A stretch of 64,000 bases of DNA from Avena insularis (lineage: Eukaryota; Streptophyta; Magnoliopsida; Poales; Poaceae): NCBI GenBank assembly GCA_023614405.1, contig CM042687.1, positions 69,670,992-69,734,991 of the forward strand, read 5' to 3'. The position numbers and the translations under genes were made by a program. Below the pieces are notes generated by a model. The model did not search any database. It had not been told where the DNA came from and saw only the letters and a list, made by a program, of their open reading frames with translations. Below, piece after piece: positions 11,998-22,156 of the stretch (the first letter of the stretch is position 1; every line of letters begins with the position of its first letter).

Positions 11998-12002
11998 TTT
12001 AA
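11998..12002. repeat. Target-site duplication, right copy (tttaa)
   Basis: Exact repeat of 1455-1459 directly after the LTR terminus tgtgaca. Copia-A leader sequence resumes here. Confidence 0.93.
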
Positions 12003-12421
12003 ATATCAAGATAAGAATGTGTTCTTCCTTTAGTATGCACCGATTATCTTCTCGTCGCTCCAAGACATCACGTGCTGATCGGGTGTTCTTGGATCCACGA
12101 CCATATTTCGGGTGTAAGATAGTTACACACGCGAATACTAAGGTTCTAACTTGGCGAGCCTAGCATGTACAAACATGGACTCGGAACACAGACCGAAAGG
12201 TTAAGCATGAGTCATATAGTAGATATGATGCCCATTTGATGCTCACCTTTGAAGCTACACCGACTCACGTGATGATCGGACTTGGTGTAGTGGATTTGGT
12301 TCATGTAATCACCCAAAAGGCACGAGGGATGTCGTTTTTGAGTGGGAGATCATCCGTAATGTGGATTAGTTGAACTCAATCTATCATAAACTTAGTCTAA
12401 ACTTTACAAATTCTGTTGTAG
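12003..12421 (+). mobile_element. Copia-A untranslated leader, second part
   Basis: Continuation of the leader cut at 1459, ending at the gag ATG at 12422. No gene is recognisable in it. Confidence 0.8.
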
Positions 12422-13260
12422 ATGGCACCACCTGCTTTTAATTTCAATGTGTTCATGGAGAAAGAGAAACTTGCAATGAACGGTAGCAACTTTACCGAAT
12501 GGGCCATGAATTTGAGGATTCTCCTCTCTGCTGCACAAAAGCAATATGTGCTAGAAGCTCTGCTAGGCCCCCAACCTTTCGATGATGCCCCTGACGAGGA
12601 GAAGAATGTCTATCAGACTCGTCAGGAGGACCACAACTTAGTTCATTGCGGCATACTGTATGGGCTAGAGAAGGAACTTCGAAAGAGTTTTGAAAACGGC
12701 AATGCTTTTGATACAATGGGTGAGTTGAAAATTATTTTCGACACACATGCTGCTGTAGAGAGCTACAATGCTTCAGAAAAATTCTTTAGCTGCATGATGG
12801 AAGAGCATAGCTCCGTAAGTGAGCATGTACTCAAGATGTCGGGTTACGCCGATAAGCTTGTGTCCTTGGGAATAACGATTCCCATTGATTTAGGCATCCA
12901 TCGTGTTCTGCAGTCTCTGCCACCTAGCTATAAGAGCTTCGTGATGAACTATAATATGCAAGGCATGAAGAAGTCTCTCCCCAAGCTTCTGTCAATGCTT
13001 AAAACTGCAAAAGTGGAGATCAAGAAGGAACATCAAGTGTTGATGATCAATAAGAACACTGGTTTCAAGAAATACAAGAAGGGAAAACGGAAGGGAAGTA
13101 AGGGCGGCAAGCAGGTTGCCGTGCCTAAAAAGAAACCCTGAGTTGTACCTAAGTCTGATACCGAGTGCTACTATTGTAAGGGGACTGGCCACTAGAAGTG
13201 TAACTTCCCCAAGTATTTGGTAGACAAGAAGGCCGGCAAGGCAAACAAAGGTATATATGA
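12422..13260 (+). pseudogene. Copia-A gag (UBN2-type capsid plus zinc knuckle), broken
   Basis: Opens at ATG 12422 (MAPPAFNFNVFMEKEKL), directly after the leader, and stays open for 239 codons to TGA at 13139-13141. The N-terminal part has the typical Copia gag look (GSNFTEWAMNLRILL, then helices including YNASEKFFSCMMEEHSSVSE). The end is Lys-rich (KKYKKGKRKGSKGGK). In the same frame past the stop lies the nucleocapsid knuckle CYYC-KGTGH at 13166-13201, itself cut by TAG at 13193-13195 where family members have Trp. Gag would form the virus-like particle and package RNA in the cytoplasm. The stops show it can no longer make the full polyprotein. Confidence 0.9.
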
Positions 13261-13289
13261 TATACATGTTATTGATGTGTACTTGACTA

Positions 13290-13600
13290 GTGCTCGCAAT
13301 AGAACCTAGGTATTTGATAACGATTCAGTTGCTAATATTTGTAACTCGAATCAGGGGCTGCAGAACAAGCGACCGCTAGCAAGGGGTGAGGTCAAGATGC
13401 GTGTCGGCAATGGATCAAGCGTTGATGTGATCGCCGTCAGAACGCTGCCTCTCCACTTGCCGTCAGGATTAGTAATAAACTTGAATAATTGTTATCTGGT
13501 GCCAGCACTAAGCATGAATATTGTATCTTGATCCTGTTTGATGCGAAGTGGTTATTCATTTAAATCCGAGAAGAATGTTTGTTCTATTTATATGAATGGA
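13290..13600 (+). pseudogene. Copia-A aspartic protease region, catalytic motif altered
   Basis: In the frame following a TAG (13307-13309, normally Trp) the sequence reads VF, then D-N-D-S-VANICNS at 13316 onward. Copia proteases carry D-T/S-G-S here, so the Asp remains but Thr and Gly are replaced. Downstream, RVGNGSSVDVIAVRTLPLHL and YLVPALSMNIVS match the usual protease body. A TGA interrupts after NIVS (near 13530) and a frameshift occurs near 13600. The enzyme would have released Gag, integrase and reverse transcriptase from the polyprotein. Confidence 0.8.
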
Positions 13601-14574
13601 ATTTTTATGGTCATGCACCGATGATGAATGGTTTATTTCTATTGGATCTCGATAATAGTGTTACACATATTCATAATGTTGATGCTAAAAGGATTAAACT
13701 TAATGATGATATATCCGCATATATGTGGCACTTCCGTCTAGGTCATATTGGCGTTAAACGCATGAAGAAGCTCCATTCAGATGGACTTTTGGAATCACTT
13801 GATTTTGAATCATTTGATACATGTGAGCCATGCCTTATGGGCAAGATGACTAGAATGCCGTTTTCCGGTTCAATGGAACGAGCGACAGATGTATTGGAAA
13901 TCATGCATTCTGATGTACGTGGTCCAATGAGTGTGTCGACGCGAGGTGGATATTGCTATTTTGTTACTTTCACGGATGATTTGAGTAGATACAGTTATAT
14001 CTACGTGATGAAACACAAGTTTGAAACCTTTGAAAAAGTTCAAGGAATTTCAGAATGAAGTGGAAAATCATCGTAATAGAAAGATCAAATTTCTACGGTC
14101 CGACAATGGAGGTGAGTATCTAAGTTACGAGTTTAGCACTCACATGAAAGAGTGTGGAATTGTTTCACAACTCACACCTGCCGGAACACCATAGAGAAAT
14201 GGTGTGTCGAGACGTCGTAATCGTACTTTATTGGATATGGTTCGATCTATGATATCTCTGACGGACTTGCCATTGTCATTTTGGGGTTATGCACTAGAAA
14301 CTGCTGCATTCACTTTAAATCGGGCACCATCTATATCCGTTGAAAAGACACCATATGAATTGTGGTTTGAAAAAAAACCTAAGCTGTCATTTCTTAAAGT
14401 TTGGGGATGTGATGTTTATGTGAAGAAACTTCAACCGGATAAACTCGAACACAAAGCGGAAAATGCGTCTTCATAGGATACCGTAAGGAAACTATTGGGT
14501 ATTCCTTCTATCACATATCCGAGGGCAAGGTTTTTGTTGCCAAGAATGGATCCTTTCTAAAGAAAGAGTTTCTC
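13601..14574 (+). pseudogene. Copia-A integrase, frameshifted
   Basis: The pre-integrase zinc domain is clear: WHFRLGH followed by CEPCLMGK (HHCC pattern) at about 13727-13850. The catalytic core has its first Asp in MHSDVRGPM and FTDDLSRYSYIY, then a frameshift near 14041. The core resumes with FLRSDNGGEYLSYEF near 14090. After a TAG (14194-14196, in place of Gln) comes NGVSRRRNRTLL, where related integrases have NGVSERRNRTLL, so the catalytic Glu appears to be replaced by Arg. The C-terminal part contains RAPSISVEKTPYELWF and KVWGCDVYVKKL; another frameshift follows near 14460. Integrase inserted the cDNA into chromosomal DNA; this copy cannot act. Confidence 0.88.
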
Positions 14575-15570
14575 GTGAAAGGTGTGAGTAGTCGGAAGGT
14601 AGAACTCGAAGAGGTTATTGAACCTTCTCTTCAAAGTATGGCGAGTAGCGTAGCGCCGGAAGTCGTTCCAGAGTTGGCTTCACCAGTTGAAGAGGGAACT
14701 AATGATAATGATCATGAAACTCCAAAAGAGAGTACTACCAAACCTCATAGGTCTAGCAGGACGCGTACAAGTCCCGAGCTGTACGGAAATCCTGTCATGA
14801 ATTTCATGGTTGATGAAAATGATGACCCTGCAACATATGAAGAAGCAATGATGAGCCCGGATTCCAACAAATGGTTAGAAGCCATGAAATCCGAGATGGA
14901 ATCCATGTATGAAAATCAAGTTTGGAACTTGGTGGACTTACCTCACGACCGAAAGGCCGTGGAGAATAAATGGATTTTCAAAAGAAAAACTGATGCTGAT
15001 GGTAATGTGACCGTCTATAAAGCTCGACTTGTTGCAAAGGGGTTTTAACAAATTCAAGGAGTTGACTACGATGAGACATTCTCTCCTGTAGCGATGCTCA
15101 AATCAGTTAGGATTATGTTAGGAATTGCTGCATATTTTGATTATGAGATATGGTAGATGGATGTCAAAACCGCGTTTCTCAATGGTAATATTGAAGAAGA
15201 GTTGTATATGATACAACCAAAGGGTTTTGTCGATCCTAAGGATGCTAACAAGGTGTGCAAGCTTCAGCGATCCATCTATGGATTGAAGATTGAAGCAAGC
15301 ATCACGAAGTTGGATTCTCCGCTTTGATGAGGTGATCAAATAGTTTGGATTTGTCCAAACTTATGGAGAAGCTTGTATTACAAGAAAGTGAGTGGGAGCA
15401 ATGTGGCATTTTTGATATTATATGTGGATGACATATTATTGATCGGAAATGATATAAATCTTTTAAACAGTGTTAAAAGTTATCTAAACAACAAATTTTA
15501 AATGAAGGACCTAGGTGAAGCGTCATACATATTAGGCATAAAGATCTATAGATATTGATCTAGGCGCCTA
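14575..15570 (+). pseudogene. Copia-A reverse transcriptase, stops and frameshifts
   Basis: The first open stretch holds an acidic linker, then the RVT_2 N-terminal region: KWLEAMKSEMESMYENQVW, KWIFKRKTDADGNVTVYKAR and LVAKGF. A TAA follows at about 15046, then the frame resumes with GVDYDETFSPVAMLKS and a TAG replaces Gln in [14 protein letters not shown]. Frameshifts occur near 15290. The catalytic YVDD box is intact at 15421-15432 (LYVDDILLIGND). A TAA in place of Gln follows near 15500 (NNKF-MKDLGEASYILG). Domain order is that of Copia elements (integrase before reverse transcriptase). Confidence 0.9.
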
Positions 15571-16404
15571 ATAGGGCTATCGCAAAGTACATACCTTGAT
15601 AAGATTTTAAAGAAGTTTAAAATGGATGAAAGTAAGAAGGGGTTCTTACCTATGTTTCAAGGCACGACATTGAGTAAGACTCAAAGTACGGCTACAGCGG
15701 AAGAAAGAGAGATAATGGACAAAGTCCCCTATGCTTCAGCCATAGGCTCTATAATGTACGCCATGCTATATACAAGACCGGATGTGGCACATGCTATTAG
15801 TTTGACTAGTAGGTACCAATCGGATCCAGGTTTGGAACACTGGAAAGCGGTCAAGAATATCCTTAAGTACTTGCAAAGAACTAAGGATATGTTTCTTATA
15901 TACGAAGGTAAAGAAGAGCTCGTCGCTAAGTGTTATGTCGATGCTAGCTTTGACACCGATCCGGGTGACTCTAAGTCTCAATCCGGATACGTATTTCTCA
16001 CGAATGGCGGACCGGTTAGTTGGAGGAGCTCCAAATAACCTGTGGTGGCGGGATCAACAACAGAGGCCGAATATGTTGCTGCTTCAGAAGCGGCTCAGGA
16101 AGCAGTTTGGATGAAGGAGTTCATATTCGAACTAGGTGTGGTTACAAACGCGTTGGACCCAATGGTGATCTATTGTAACAACAATGGTGCCATTGCCAAT
16201 GCTAAAGAACCAAGGTCTCACAAGCATTCCAAGCATATTAAGCGCCGGTTTCACTCCATCCGCGAGCATGTCAAGGATGGAGATATAAATATTTGTAAAG
16301 TACATACGGATCTCAATGTAGCCGATCCGTTGACTAAAACTCTCCCGAGAGCAAAACATGATCTACACCAGAACTCGATGGTTGTTAGATACATCACTAT
16401 GTAA
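15571..16404 (+). pseudogene. Copia-A RNase H and C-terminal end of pol
   Basis: The connection region includes FKMDESKKGFLPM and YASAIGSIMYAMLYTRPD. RNase H begins at CYVDASFDTD (first acidic residue present) and continues to RSSK with a TAA at 16036-16038 in place of Gln. It resumes with GSTTEAEYVAASEAAQEAVW (acidic Glu present). The third motif reads YCNNNGAIA where YCDNNGAIA is expected, so one catalytic Asp is changed to Asn. The last Asp is present in NVADPLTK. The protein ends at 16404 with VVRYITM, 32 bp before the 3' LTR. Confidence 0.9.
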
Positions 16405-16425
16405 CTAGATTATTGTCTCTAGTGC

Positions 16426-16435
16426 AAGTGGGAGA
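16426..16435 (+). other. Copia-A polypurine tract
   Basis: aagtgggaga one base before the 3' LTR start (tgaagggaat at 16437). This is the plus-strand primer site of plant Copia elements. Confidence 0.85.
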
Positions 16436-16436
16436 C

Positions 16437-17831
16437 TGAAGGGAATATGCCCTGAGAGGCAATAATAAGGTGTTTATTATGTGTATTCCAAGTATATGAT
16501 AGATATTTATTTTGCATGCTATAATTGTATTAATACGGAAACATTAATACATGTGTGTTTAATAAACAAACAGAAAGTTCCTAGTTATGCCTCTCTCATA
16601 AACTAGCTCGTTGATTAACAAGATGATCATAGTTTCCTGATCATAGACATTGGATGTTGTTAATAACGAGATCACAACATTAGTGTAATGATGTGATGAA
16701 CATTCATCCGAAGTATAGCATTACGATCAAAGTCATTGAGTTTATATTGCTATAACAACTTAGGAATGAGAAAAGAGTGCATGTCAGTAACGAGATCAAA
16801 CTAGGTATGGAGATACCGGTGATCGAATCTCGGACATGTAATATATCCTGAAACAAAGGGATTAAGATACTAGCCTAAAAGGTTCCGACGATCAGAGGAA
16901 AGTCATCGTTGAATGTGTGGGAGTCAGTATGGATCTCTAGGTCCCGCTTCTGATTATTGATCGGAGAAGGGTCTCGATCATGTCCGCATTATTCACGAAC
17001 CGTAGAGTGGCACACTTAAGGGACACTGACATCCAATTTGGAGCAAAAGTTTCATGCCGGAAAGAATAACAAGTGCAGGAATTTATTTCACTAGATACCG
17101 AAACAGGTTTTCGGGTGAAATTGCAGAAAGTGTTTTTGCATGTGAAGTGGAATACTAGCAAGGGGTTATATGTGAATGTTTTTCATTAAAGTAATTGACA
17201 ATATTCTGAATAAATAAAAGGAGTTTTATTTAATGAGAGTTTGCATTAAATTTGGTGGAAATTTAATATCCATTTTGAGTGGGATTTTGAGTGGAGGGAA
17301 TTGAAGAGATTTTTGTGAGTGGAGTGTCCACCCACATGAATGAAGGAAGGGACGGGGCATCCCCCATGGCAGGCGGCCACCCCCTTGGGTGCCCCCTCCT
17401 CCTATAAAAGGCACCCCCTTTTCTCTCTCTCACTCACACCTCCTCGTGAAGGATCTCTCTCCCTCTCTAGAATTTATCCCCCATGGTATCGGACTAGCGA
17501 GATACATGTTCCCGGTATCTATTCGACAAGAAAGAGTTGTGCTTCCGCTGCATCGCTGGAGCGAGGAGGCGGAGGTTGCTCGGTGTCTTTTACGTGTGTG
17601 CGAGCACGGATGCGCTGTTGTTTTGCGGCGCTAGGACTTCCTCTCGATCTTGAGATCGACAAGAGATCGTCTACATCAACCACGAGTTTAACTCGTTAAT
17701 CTTTGTCGGTCTTCAATGGTATGTTCTCTACGGATATACATTCACCCATTGTTTGTATATCTAGTAGATAGATCTTGGTACAGAGTTCCCATCGTAGGAA
17801 ATTTTTTGTTTTCTATGCTATGAACCCAACA
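16437..17831 (+). repeat. Copia-A 3' LTR, complete (about 1395 bp)
   Basis: Begins tgaagggaatatgccctgag and ends acccaaca, with TG and CA termini. Its last 530 bp match 295-828. The opening resembles the common Triticeae Copia LTR type (atatgccct-agaggcaataa), so the family is likely of the Angela/BARE/WIS superfamily; the exact family was not determined. The right flank gaaag (17832-17836) should recur left of the 5' LTR, outside the window. Confidence 0.92.
17403..17410 (+). promoter_or_regulatory. TATA box of Copia-A 3' LTR
   Basis: TATAAAAG in the same context as 403-410. From this LTR, transcription could read out into Copia-B and beyond. Confidence 0.75.
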
Positions 17832-18590
17832 GAAAGGTGGCTAGCTTCCTCCTGAACTCTCTCTCTGAGGACGATTTCCCTCATGTCTATAGCCTCACAC
17901 ATGCTGCTAAAGTCTGGTGTGCCCTCCATGACCTCTACTCTTCACAGTCCAAGACACCCTTATCCAATCTCCGTGGTGCCCTCACCAACATGAAGAAGCT
18001 CGACATGAAAGCCCAACAGTATATCTCCAATATGAAGGGCTTTGCCTTCGATATTGCTGTTGCCGGAAAACCCGTTGATAATGATGAAGTTAAGGACTAC
18101 ATCTTGAACAGTCTCGACAGCTCTTACAACAGTCTTGTTGTTGCTTTAACTGCCAACTCCTCACCACCCTTAATTATATGTGTTCACAACTATTGTCTTA
18201 GTCCTTCATGCCATCTTTCAATGCTGCTCCATGGCATCCAAACCCAAATTTTGGGGGAGATCCACCTCAGCCACATCGCCCTATGTACTGCCACTGGCGC
18301 CCTATGTGCCTCTTGCACTATACCAACCGCCTCCTGTCCCGTATCACCCACTAGCAGTAGTATGCATCGACTCCTCCCTACTAGCCAGTCCCCTACATGC
18401 CGCCCCATATGCCTTAGTACCCGCAGCAGTTTGCCTTGACACCATACATGTATCCCTACATGCCACCACAACTGCGCCCTACACCTCCACTTCCTCCTCC
18501 TTAGCAGCCTCCCTAGCCGCCTCATCAGCATCAGGAACAGGGTCTCCACCCCAAAGGAGGCCGTGGAAAGACCCGTAAAGAGGGTCGGGT
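17832..18590 (+). pseudogene. Copia-B gag fragment, cut at its left side by Copia-A
   Basis: Coding similarity starts immediately after the Copia-A LTR with VASFLLNSLSEDDFPHV, with no start codon, so the N-terminus was separated by insertion of Copia-A. The part to about 18170 is a UBN2/retrotran_gag_2 type capsid: AAKVWCALHDLY, LRGALTNMKKLDM, YILNSLDSSYNSLV. After that the frame is lost and the Pro/Ala-rich spacer (18180-18580) can be read only in shifted frames. It belongs to a different Copia lineage from Copia-A. Confidence 0.85.
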
Positions 18591-19018
18591 TGTGTCTCAG
18601 TGGCAGGAGGGAGTTTTTTGTCAGATATGCAAAAAGGAAGTTCATCCCGCCAGCGAATGTTGGTGGCTCTATGGTGATGATCATGAGAATGACATGCCCA
18701 CTAAGCATAAAGGAGCCTGTTGAAAAAAACTAGTACATGGACTCTGGTGCTTCAAATCATGTTGCAGGACAACTAAACAAGCTTCAAATCCATGAGACCT
18801 ACCAGGGGCATGATCAAGTTCACAATGCTAGTGGACAAGGTATGGATAATGCACATATTGGTCATTCAGTTTTGCACACCCAGCATAGTTCTATTCATAT
18901 TAAGGATACCTTGCATGTTCCTGATGCCTCCATGAACTTGATTTCTGCTCATAAAATTTCCCTAGATAATAATGCCTTTGTAGAAATTCACCCATTCTTT
19001 TTCTTGATTAAGGACTAG
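18591..19018 (+). pseudogene. Copia-B zinc knuckle and protease
   Basis: The knuckle CQICKKEVHPASEC (C-x2-C-x4-H-x4-C) lies at 18619-18660. The protease motif DSGASNHV starts at 18740, intact for Asp-Ser-Gly, and is preceded by a TAG where WYMDSGAS-type proteins have Trp. The protease body continues (HIKDTLHVPDASMNLISAHK). Short frameshifts and the stop make it non-functional. Confidence 0.85.
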
Positions 19019-20130
19019 GCCAGCAAGCGAATCATGTTTAGAGGTCCCTATCAAGGTGGCCTATATCCTCTAGTTCCATTATTATTGGGATCATCCAGGC
19101 ATGCACTCGTCACCATCAAGCCTTCATCCTCCACGTGGCATCATCGTCTAGGGCATCCATCCTCTTTTATTGTTCAACAGATACTTAGGAAGAATAATCC
19201 TTCACACTCTCCAGAAATAAATGCCTACATATGTGATCCTTGCCAACATACCAAGAGTCATTAGCTACCTTATCATGTCTCCACTAGTGTTTCCACGGTA
19301 CCTTTGGAACATATTTTCTCTAATGTATGGGATCCAGCTCCTCTTTATGTAGGCAAACATGCATATTATGTAAGCTTCATTGATGATTTTAGAAGTTTAC
19401 TTGGATCTATTTGCTTAAAGAACATTCTGAAGTGTATCAAGTTTTTCTCATTTTCCAACAATATGTTGAACGAAAATTTGGTAGAAAAATTATCACCATG
19501 CAAACCGATTGGGGTGGAGAATATGAAAAACTAAATGGATTTTTTAGCGAGTAGGCATTTCTCATCATGTTTCATGCCCACATGCTCATCAGCAAAATGG
19601 CTCTGCTAAGCGTAAACTACGTCACATTGTTGAAGTTGGTCTTGCCTTACTTGCCAATGCCTCTATGCCTCTCAAGTTCTGGCATGATGCCTTTCTTACC
19701 GCAACTTTTCTCATTAATTTTCTCCCCACAAAAGTCCTGAACTTTCAAACTCCCATAGAAAAACTCCTTCAAGTCAAACCCAACTATGAGCCTCACATGT
19801 TTTTGGTTATGCTTGTTGGCCCAATCTTCGTCGATACAACAAACAAAACTCTCTTTTCGTTCCAAATAATGTTTGTTTCTTGGCTATAGTCCTCGCCACA
19901 AAGGAGTTAAATGCCTTGATATTTCCACATGCCGTGTTTACATATCTCGTGATGTTGTGTTTGATGATAATGTGTTTCCTTTTGCTTCCCTTCATCCCAA
20001 TGCCAGTCGTCGTCTTTGTGAGGAAATTCTCCTTCTTCTGTCACATGCACCTCCCTCAAACACTAGTGATAGGGGTGTGCACACTAATTCTCATTATTTG
20101 CACATTGTTCCTATTGTTGAACCCCAATAG
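19019..20130 (+). pseudogene. Copia-B integrase, catalytic Glu changed
   Basis: The zinc domain is WHHRLGHPSSF followed by CDPCQHTKSH (about 19135-19262), with a TAG straight after. The core includes VWDPAPLYVGKHAYYVSFIDD and QTDWGGEYEKLNGFF, then a stop. It resumes with HAHQQNGSAKRKLRHIVE, where related integrases have GSAERK, so the catalytic Glu appears as Lys (a G-to-A change). Then follow MPLKFWHDAFLTATFLIN and, after a frameshift, FLGYSPRHKGVKCLD and SRDVVFDDNVFPF, the usual integrase C-terminal motifs. Confidence 0.85.
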
Positions 20131-20672
20131 GTTACAGATGCAGAGGAACCTACACAAAATTCTGCACACAATCCTAAAAACGGCACATCAAATGATGAAG
20201 TTGAGCAAGAATCAGCTATAGGACAAGAAGCCCCGGATTTTCACGCTGACTCTAGGCTAGAATTGGCCTCGGATCGCGTGCAGATCCTGTCTAACGCGTT
20301 GTCCTGAAGCCTACGCGTCTCCAGCCACTCCACATTACCCCCGCATGCATGTTCTCTCACCCGCACTCGTGTGGACACAACGATCCCGGCCCGCTCCCCA
20401 CCTCCAAGAGACTACGACCGCGTGGACAAATATTCTCCGCCTCAGTCTCCATGCGCGACGCGGTTGCCTGGTCGCTCAGTCGTGTCCCCGCCTCCTTGTG
20501 CTTCGCCTCCTACACCCTCTGGCGACAGGTCCCATGGGGAAAACGACAGTGACGCCAGCATATCTCCAGGATCCTCTGCGCTGACTGGAATTGCTGTTGA
20601 ACCTGTTGCTAAACCAAGAACACGCCTCCTAAGCAACCTAAAATTCATACTGAAGAAATAATTTTCTACTTA
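20131..20672 (+). pseudogene. Copia-B spacer between integrase and reverse transcriptase
   Basis: Pro/Ser/Thr-rich low-complexity coding spacer, readable in several frames (for example PPPRDYDRVDKYSPP and SHGENDSDASISPGSS). This variable linker is usual in Copia pol. No catalytic motif is expected or seen. Confidence 0.6.
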
Positions 20673-20840
20673 TTGTTAACGTCTACAGGGGAACCTAAAA
20701 CATTACATGAGAAACTTACTGATACAAATTGGAAGCATGCAATGCATGATGAGTATGATGCTTTTATGGATAATAAAATTCGGTACCTTGTTCCACCAAG
20801 TTCCAACAAAAACATTATTGACTGCAAATTCGTTTATCAC
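20673..20840 (+). pseudogene. Copia-B reverse transcriptase start, truncated
   Basis: GEPKTLHEKLTDTNWKHAM, DEYDAFMDNK and LVPPSSNKNIIDCKFVY match the beginning of the RVT_2 domain. Similarity stops after CKFVY (about 20840). The rest of reverse transcriptase, RNase H and the LTR are missing, so the element is truncated by deletion or by another insertion. Confidence 0.85.
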
Positions 20841-21568
20841 AATCTTATATCTTATATCTTATATTTACTAATTAGAGGCACCCTAGAAGACTCCACGTTA
20901 ATCCTAGAAAACTAATTATAATTATCCATACGATCTATATGCTAGCTAATTACAGCCGTGGGATGAAATGCCATGGAGAGTCCATGGTTTCTTTCCCACG
21001 CGCATGCCTCCTTACCAAATTCATTGGCCGTCTGCCAAAAAAACTCTTCTACTCAAAGGTTGTTGTCGCAACGTCGAGCAAGTGGTCTTGGGTCACATTT
21101 TGATCTTCAAAATTCGATCCGTGATGATACACACAAGAAGACAAAAAGACTCAAACTCGGTCTCCCCTATCTCCTTCTCCAATCTTTGATCTTATCATCT
21201 TCTAGGTCCTGCAATCGAGGATGGTCGGGGGATGCATAGGAGTTGTCCCGGCAGAAATTTGAAGAACAGATGTCATTGCCCATTGTCGCGTTGCCGGCAA
21301 GGCTGCCTGAGTGGTGCTCATCCCAAGTCCTATTCATGTTTGTATCCATATGTGCTGAGATCCGTAGAAGGTAACATGATTACACGATAAAATCCAGTCT
21401 CCCCATCTCATTCTCCAACTTTTTATCTCTTCATGTTCTAGGTCTTGCAGTCGAGGATGGTTGAGGGATGCAGAGGAGGTGTTAAGAGCTTGAAGGTCAT
21501 CACCCATTGCCAGCGAGGCTGCCGAGTGGCGCTCACCCTCACTTCCGATTCAAGTTTTTCTACCGTCG
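20841..21568. other. Unassigned sequence with a diverged internal duplication
   Basis: No gene or known element is recognised. About 21170-21315 and 21405-21535 are related: both contain gtc(t)ccc-atct-cttctccaa, then ctaggtc-tgcaatcgaggatgg or its variant, then cattgcc, aaggctgcc or gaggctgcc, and gagtgg-gctca. A run of tcttatat repeats lies at about 20847-20870, next to the Copia-B breakpoint. The duplication may belong to a decayed transposon or a captured gene fragment. Confidence 0.5.
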
Positions 21569-21586
21569 CACTAGTGGAAAAAGGGC
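21569..21586 (+). repeat. CACTA left terminal inverted repeat
   Basis: cactagtggaaaaagggc, the 5'-CACTA terminus followed by an A-run as in grass CACTA elements. The transposase would cut here. Confidence 0.88.
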
Positions 21587-21611
21587 TATCCATTCGCGAC
21601 CCCTCATAGCA

Positions 21612-21815
21612 TTTGTCCCGGTTGCGCCACCAACCGGGACTAATCTAACTGCAGCGTCCGGTTGGAGCGGCACGCAGGGCCGAGGGCATGCGTCCCGGTT
21701 GGTAAGGTGGAATACGTCCCGGTTGCAGCCACCAACCGGGACTAAAGGTTTGGCCACAGCCACGTGGCATGGCACGCACCTTTAGTCCCGATTGCTAGCT
21801 CCAACCGGGACTAAA
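21612..21815 (+). repeat. CACTA left subterminal repeats (hairpin pairs)
   Basis: Three inverted pairs of the form tcccggttg...caaccggga are at 21612-21642, 21713-21746 and 21779-21815, each followed by ctaa, with single half-sites between. Subterminal repeats of this type are binding sites for the element-encoded DNA-binding protein. The CG content makes them strong methylation targets. Confidence 0.85.
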
Positions 21816-21829
21816 GACCCCCTGCCCTC

Positions 21830-21836
21830 TATAAAT
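21830..21836 (+). promoter_or_regulatory. TATA box upstream of the CACTA transposase
   Basis: tataaat in the context ccctctataaatgcaac, just inside the subterminal repeats and about 320 bp before the first transposase ATG. This is the expected place for the element's promoter. Confidence 0.65.
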
Positions 21837-22156
21837 GCAACGCCCTAGCCCCCTCTGCCTCCACTCTGTTTTTTCGAATGGTGGAAGGTGTGAGGGGGTG
21901 TGCTAGTTTTTTCTCATGCATGCATTGAAGGTGTTTGATGAAATGTTTGAGTGAATAATCCCGTTGAATTTCTCATAGAACAAAAATATAGAAGGTGTTC
22001 GAGACGCACTTGAGCTTTCTCCTCTTTATTTCCCTCGATCGAGGTTAGCAATCTTATCTTTTCTAGGTCATTGATACAATTCATTTGTCGGTGTGAATTG
22101 GTTATTTCACTATTTATGATGTCCTGTTTTTTGATAAACTTACTTATATGATGCAG

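Noticed and set aside
18190..18708. 172-codon minus-strand open frame in Copia-B
   Set aside because: It lies opposite the Pro/Ala-rich gag spacer and the zinc knuckle, which is clearly coding on the plus strand; no domain is seen.
20847..20900. Possible Helitron start at the tcttatat run
   Set aside because: No matching CTRR end with hairpin was found, so the call would rest on two bases and AT-richness.
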